In this document: one piece after another, positions 11,299 through 14,734 of the stretch | Layout: each line of letters opens with the position of its first letter | Numbering within the stretch: position 1 is the stretch's first letter | Assembly: GCA_964629645.1 (NCBI GenBank) | Contig: CAZVSU010000066.1 | Coordinates: 1-14,734, forward strand | Length of the DNA stretch: 14,734 nucleotides | Source: JAAKFL01 sp964629645 | GTDB taxonomy: Bacteria; Chlamydiota; Chlamydiia; Chlamydiales; SLFE01 | Direction: 5' to 3' | The notes under the pieces: model-generated | The model's database searches: none | What the model saw: only the letters and a program-made list of their open reading frames with translations | Told to the model about the DNA's origin: nothing | Position numbers and translations under genes: made by a program

Positions 11299-14265
11299 TC
11301 AGACCGAAATGATGTCAAAAGGGACTTTCCCTTGCTCTTGCAAAACTTTATTTTCGTTTGTCAGCAGATCCTTCCCGGCGAAGACGACATCGACACCGGC
11401 CGTCTCGAAAAGCGGGAAGAGGTGTTCCGTAACAGCGCGATGCACCTCTTCTCTTGTGAGGGAGAGCACGCGGTCGCGGAAAGACTGTCTCGCCTGTTTG
11501 GACTTACCTTCGAGAAGCCAGTGGTAAGCGACAATGCCCCTCGAGCCCGGCGGAATCGGATGGTCGAGCGACTGCAGCGTTTCCCTTTTTGCCTCGTCAA
11601 GTCTTTCCTCATTGAATGCTTTCACTCTGACAAGATCGACAGCTTCTTCGAAAGCGGCAAACGAACTTGCGATATTGGGATCGCGGAAGGCGTAAAAGTA
11701 GAAGAAGCCGCGCGAGGGGTTGTGAGAGGCCCCAGACCCATAGGCGCCCCCTTGTTCCCTGATGCGGGGATGGAGGACCATATTGTCAAAAATGTGGCTG
11801 GCTAACGTGAGCGCCGCTGAGTCGGGATGGGCATAAGGGAGCGTCGGGAGTACCTTGCAGGAAAAAGCGACCTGAGAAGCGATCATCCGCCCCTGAGAGC
11901 CTACACCGGGAACAGAGTAGTCTCCCTTCCATGGTTCAAATGATTTTCGCGGAGACTCTAAAAATCCATAGAATTGATGAGCGGCCATGTCTTGGTAATG
12001 GGACTCGTCGCAAGTCAAAACAAGGTCCGGTCCCTCCAGACCGAGGAGGTGGGTCTTCATCCATTCGAGCCTCTCAACAATGCGGGGGAGTTCACTGTCG
12101 ATATTTTCCGATAAAGCCTTCATAAATTGGTAGTGGCTAAGTCCGAACCATTCATTGGAGAGGTAAGACGAGATATTTTGTCCGCTTGCCCCTAAGCCGA
12201 TGGCGTATTTTATGGCATGCTGGACGAAAAAGGTGTCGAGAGTGGTGATATGCTTCATCACAACTTCTTTGATCCGGTCAGTATCGCTGAAATCAAGGCT
12301 GACGACGATATCGCGCAGGATTTCAAACAAAATGCCGGCCTTTCGGTTGAGCGCTTTTCCCTTAATGTGGAAGGTAGGAGTAAACTGCGTGTAGTCGACC
12401 ACCAAGTTGTTAAAGTTGATGGCTGCCGCCACACCTCCGGTGTGCCTTTCAATATATTCCAGGTTCTCTTCGTAAGTGCGCCCTCCACATCCCACCTGGG
12501 GCAGCAAAAGAGCAAAAAGACGGACATAGGGCAGGTAGGCGGCGGGTACCGAGGGTAATTTGTAGACCGCATCGGCATAGATCATTCCGTTAGTGAAGCA
12601 GTCGTGGTGATAGACCCGGACGGCACTGTGGTTTTCTTCTTTGAGCACAAAATCCCGCGTTTCTTTGGGAACGTCTTCCAGGTTGGTTTTTGGGAGGACG
12701 TCGAGGCTTTCTTTTTGACCGGCAAGTTGAAGCTCCATCAAACGGGCAGACTGTTGTTTGATGGCTTCCTTTTCGTCTTGCGACAAAGACTTTTGGACCT
12801 GATCGAGTGCTTCTCGCTCCTGCTCACGTTCTTCCTTTGCCAAGGTTTTGCTCGGTTTGAAGATCAAAAGGACGCGGTGGGGGTTTTGGATCAGGTATTT
12901 TTCGATCAGGTCTTCAAGGTACCGGGGATTTTTTGCGATTGCAGCGCGCAGTTCGTTAAAGAGAGAATGAATCATCAATCCATACTCGGCTTTGCCGCTG
13001 TGCTGTTTGAAAAGGGCCGACCGGAAAAATAGCGAAAGGCCGTATGGGGCGCCGTCGCCTGAAATTTCGCTCCGCTCGATTTCGATTTGATGCAGCGCGC
13101 TGTCTAAAAGTTTTTCGGGAATACCGTCTCTTGCCACCTGCTTCAAAGTTTCCAAGATCAGAGCTTGGAGCTTTTCGCCGTCCTCCGGATTAGACCCTTG
13201 GGCCGTGACCACAAAAGGAACTTCTGAGACGTCTCCCTCTATATGGGAGGATGCCTGATGGCAGAGTCCTGATTTAAGCAGCGCCTTTTTTAAAGGGGAG
13301 ACGTCATTGCTCATCAAGATTTCTTCGATGACGGAGAGTGCCAGCGTGTCTTTTTGTTCCAAAACATGGCATGTCAGCCATCCGACTGCCACGAAGGTTT
13401 TGTCTTTTGGGTCTTCGTCATAAGCAATCGAATAGTCCGCTTCTTTGACCACGGGCGTTTTGAATCGAGGCTGTCTCGGTAGGGGACCGAGCTTTGGCAT
13501 CGCCTCGACATGGTCGAGAAGGTGCTCATTTAAAAATTTAAGGTGTCCTTCAAGGGGCATGTTCCCATAAAAATAAAAAATCGCACGGCTCGGGTGATAG
13601 TGATGCTCATGAAAAGCGCAAAACTCTTCGTAACTGAGGTGAGGGATTTCTCTGGGATTCCCGCCCGAGTTGACGCCGTAGGTGATGTCGGGGTAGAGAG
13701 CTTGATTGAGTTCTTCCACCAGTTTTTGCGCAGGGTTGGCGAGCGCTCCTTTCATTTCATTGTAGACAATGCCGCCGTATTGAAGCTTTGACGAAGTATC
13801 TTCGGGATCCTCGAATTCATATCTCCATCCCTCTTGTAAAAAGCTTTCTTTATTCAGAAGGGGATAAAAAGCGGCATCGAGGTACACGTCAAGCAGGTTG
13901 TAGAAGTCGCTTGGCACCTGAGATGCTGCCGGGTAGCAGGTGAAATCGGCTCCTGTCATGGCATTCATGAAGGTGTTAAGGCTGCGCCTTGTCATGCTGA
14001 AAAAGGGGTCTCGAATCGGAAATTTTTTGGATCCGCAAAGAACTGAGTGTTCCAAGATATGGGCGACGCCGTTAGAGCTTGCGGGAATGGTTTGGAATGC
14101 TAAGTTAAAGACGTTTTCCTGATCGTCGTTGGCAATGTGCATGACGGAAGCGCCGGTCTTCGTGTGGGTGAGCTCGTACAGTGTGCTTTTAATCTCAGGT
14201 ATTTCGGTGACCGTATCGATCTTGAAACCCAGTAATTCTTTTCCCTCGACCAAAACAGCTCCCAT
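11299..14265 (-). CDS. M16C zinc metalloprotease, PreP/insulinase-like
   Basis: This 988-residue protein is of the length and layout of the presequence protease (PreP) branch of the insulinase family: two homologous halves forming a closed chamber that digests unfolded peptides. The inverted zinc motif HILEH (69-73) has both His ligands and the catalytic Glu72; E170 in YNEMKGA is the probable third ligand. The C-terminal half carries RIREQGGAYGSG, the usual Arg/Tyr region that completes the active site. There is no signal peptide, so a cytosolic location is likely. AAGGA seven bases before the ATG supports the start. Chlamydia carries an insulinase-family zinc protease next to htrA; here M48 and M20 genes lie between the two. 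The likely role is clearing peptides of roughly 10-60 residues, which the downstream M20 dipeptidase could finish. Confidence 0.95.
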   Translation of the reverse strand: MGAVLVEGKELLGFKIDTVTEIPEIKSTLYELTHTKTGASVMHIANDDQENVFNLAFQTIPASSNGVAHILEHSVLCGSKKFPIRDPFFSMTRRSLNTFMNAMTGADFTCYPAASQVPSDFYNLLDVYLDAAFYPLLNKESFLQEGWRYEFEDPEDTSSKLQYGGIVYNEMKGALANPAQKLVEELNQALYPDITYGVNSGGNPREIPHLSYEEFCAFHEHHYHPSRAIFYFYGNMPLEGHLKFLNEHLLDHVEAMPKLGPLPRQPRFKTPVVKEADYSIAYDEDPKDKTFVAVGWLTCHVLEQKDTLALSVIEEILMSNDVSPLKKALLKSGLCHQASSHIEGDVSEVPFVVTAQGSNPEDGEKLQALILETLKQVARDGIPEKLLDSALHQIEIERSEISGDGAPYGLSLFFRSALFKQHSGKAEYGLMIHSLFNELRAAIAKNPRYLEDLIEKYLIQNPHRVLLIFKPSKTLAKEEREQEREALDQVQKSLSQDEKEAIKQQSARLMELQLAGQKESLDVLPKTNLEDVPKETRDFVLKEENHSAVRVYHHDCFTNGMIYADAVYKLPSVPAAYLPYVRLFALLLPQVGCGGRTYEENLEYIERHTGGVAAAINFNNLVVDYTQFTPTFHIKGKALNRKAGILFEILRDIVVSLDFSDTDRIKEVVMKHITTLDTFFVQHAIKYAIGLGASGQNISSYLSNEWFGLSHYQFMKALSENIDSELPRIVERLEWMKTHLLGLEGPDLVLTCDESHYQDMAAHQFYGFLESPRKSFEPWKGDYSVPGVGSQGRMIASQVAFSCKVLPTLPYAHPDSAALTLASHIFDNMVLHPRIREQGGAYGSGASHNPSRGFFYFYAFRDPNIASSFAAFEEAVDLVRVKAFNEERLDEAKRETLQSLDHPIPPGSRGIVAYHWLLEGKSKQARQSFRDRVLSLTREEVHRAVTEHLFPLFETAGVDVVFAGKDLLTNENKVLQEQGKVPFDIISV

Positions 14266-14283
14266 TTGTCAATCCTTATCTCT

Positions 14284-14312
14284 TTTGCGTTAATTTATCT
14301 CTAAACTATAAT
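14284..14312 (+). promoter_or_regulatory. Promoter of the secreted gene at 14351
   Basis: TTTGCG (14284-14289) is followed after 17 bases by a perfect TATAAT (14307-14312). Shifted by one base, TTGCGT with a 16-base spacer is equivalent. The predicted start near 14319 gives a leader of about 32 bases. Confidence 0.6.
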
Positions 14313-14334
14313 GCAGGCTTGAGTTTCTCTTCAA
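14305..14334 (-). promoter_or_regulatory. Probable promoter of the M16 protease gene
   Basis: On the minus strand TTGAAG (complement of 14329-14334) is followed after 18 bases by TATAGT (complement of 14305-14310). It shares the TATA core with the plus-strand promoter, so the two cannot easily be occupied together. Confidence 0.45.
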
Positions 14335-14350
14335 CCTTGGGGATTCAGCT

Positions 14351-14734
14351 ATGTCGAGATGCCAACTCCTTTTTTTTATTTTCGTTTTGGGTACGCTGTC
14401 CGGGGCCGGCTTTTCAGACCTCGAAAGGGAGTATCGCCTCGGGGGGTATGACTATCTTTTGAACGATTACGAGCAGGTCGCCTCGGAGTGGCTCGAGGAG
14501 GGCAAGTTCACCGATTTTCTTGCCAACAGGCGGTCCTTTGCCAATGCAGAATGTGAAAAAATTCTGCGCGAGAGACGCATCAAAAATGCAAACGCCCCTC
14601 TCTTAGACAAGATAGAAACAGATAAAAACAACGCGCTTCAATGGATCGCGGATCATTATCCCCATGCGAGGATCACCCCTCTTGTTGACGATATTTTGTG
14701 CTACCACATCTTGAGGGCCCGCTACGATGAAGCG
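14351..14734 (+). CDS. Secreted protein of unknown function, 3'-partial
   Basis: An ATG at 14351 opens a frame that runs to the window edge (128 codons). The first 20 or so residues form a signal peptide: MSRCQ, then a hydrophobic core LLFFIFVLGTL, with probable cleavage near GAGFS. No lipobox cysteine is seen. The visible mature part is acidic and helical (LEREYRLGGYDYLLNDYEQ, later KIETDKNNALQWIADHYPH) without a recognised motif. GGGGA lies about eight bases before the ATG and a good promoter lies upstream. It is divergent from the M16 gene across 85 bases. The family is not recognised. Confidence 0.75.
   Translation, partial: MSRCQLLFFIFVLGTLSGAGFSDLEREYRLGGYDYLLNDYEQVASEWLEEGKFTDFLANRRSFANAECEKILRERRIKNANAPLLDKIETDKNNALQWIADHYPHARITPLVDDILCYHILRARYDEA

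Overview
The window looks like a chromosomal segment of a Chlamydiota bacterium, most likely an environmental (non-Chlamydiaceae) lineage. The reason is the set and order of core genes: ftsY, sucC, sucD, htrA and a PreP-like M16 metalloprotease. I recall these clustering in Chlamydia genomes (sucC-sucD-htrA-M16, with ftsY nearby); I could not check this here. The core genes are moderately GC-rich. The first 2 kb is visibly more AT-rich and is accessory in character.

Region 1 (1-2048) is the unusual part. It holds two tandem paralogous plus-strand genes for small membrane proteins with hydrophobic segments and a charged helical C-terminus (the first is cut by the window edge). Each is followed by a near-identical GC-rich terminator. 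A Tyr/Gly/Arg-rich secreted protein is encoded on the minus strand after the second terminator. A headless copy of that same minus-strand gene lies between the two paralogs. This is the footprint of a tandem duplication with its junction at about 729/730. A strong consensus promoter about 270 bases upstream drives the Tyr-rich gene through a long leader.

Region 2 (2049-6215) has ftsY on the minus strand, divergent from sucC-sucD on the plus strand. sucC and sucD encode a complete succinyl-CoA synthetase. An S2P/M50 intramembrane metalloprotease with a C-terminal helical-repeat extension overlaps the sucD stop codon by ATGA.

Region 3 (6244-14265) is a minus-strand run: a PreP-like M16 protease, an M48 membrane protease, an M20 dipeptidase, HtrA/DegP and a secreted protein of unknown function. 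Counting the M50 protease, five of six consecutive genes here are peptidases covering membrane, periplasm and cytosol, which suggests a protein quality control and peptide recycling neighbourhood. A 14-bp inverted repeat brackets the start of the unknown secreted gene. A new secreted protein gene begins at 14351 on the plus strand, from a promoter overlapping that of the M16 gene, and runs off the window.

I see no tRNA, rRNA, CRISPR array, insertion sequence or integrase.
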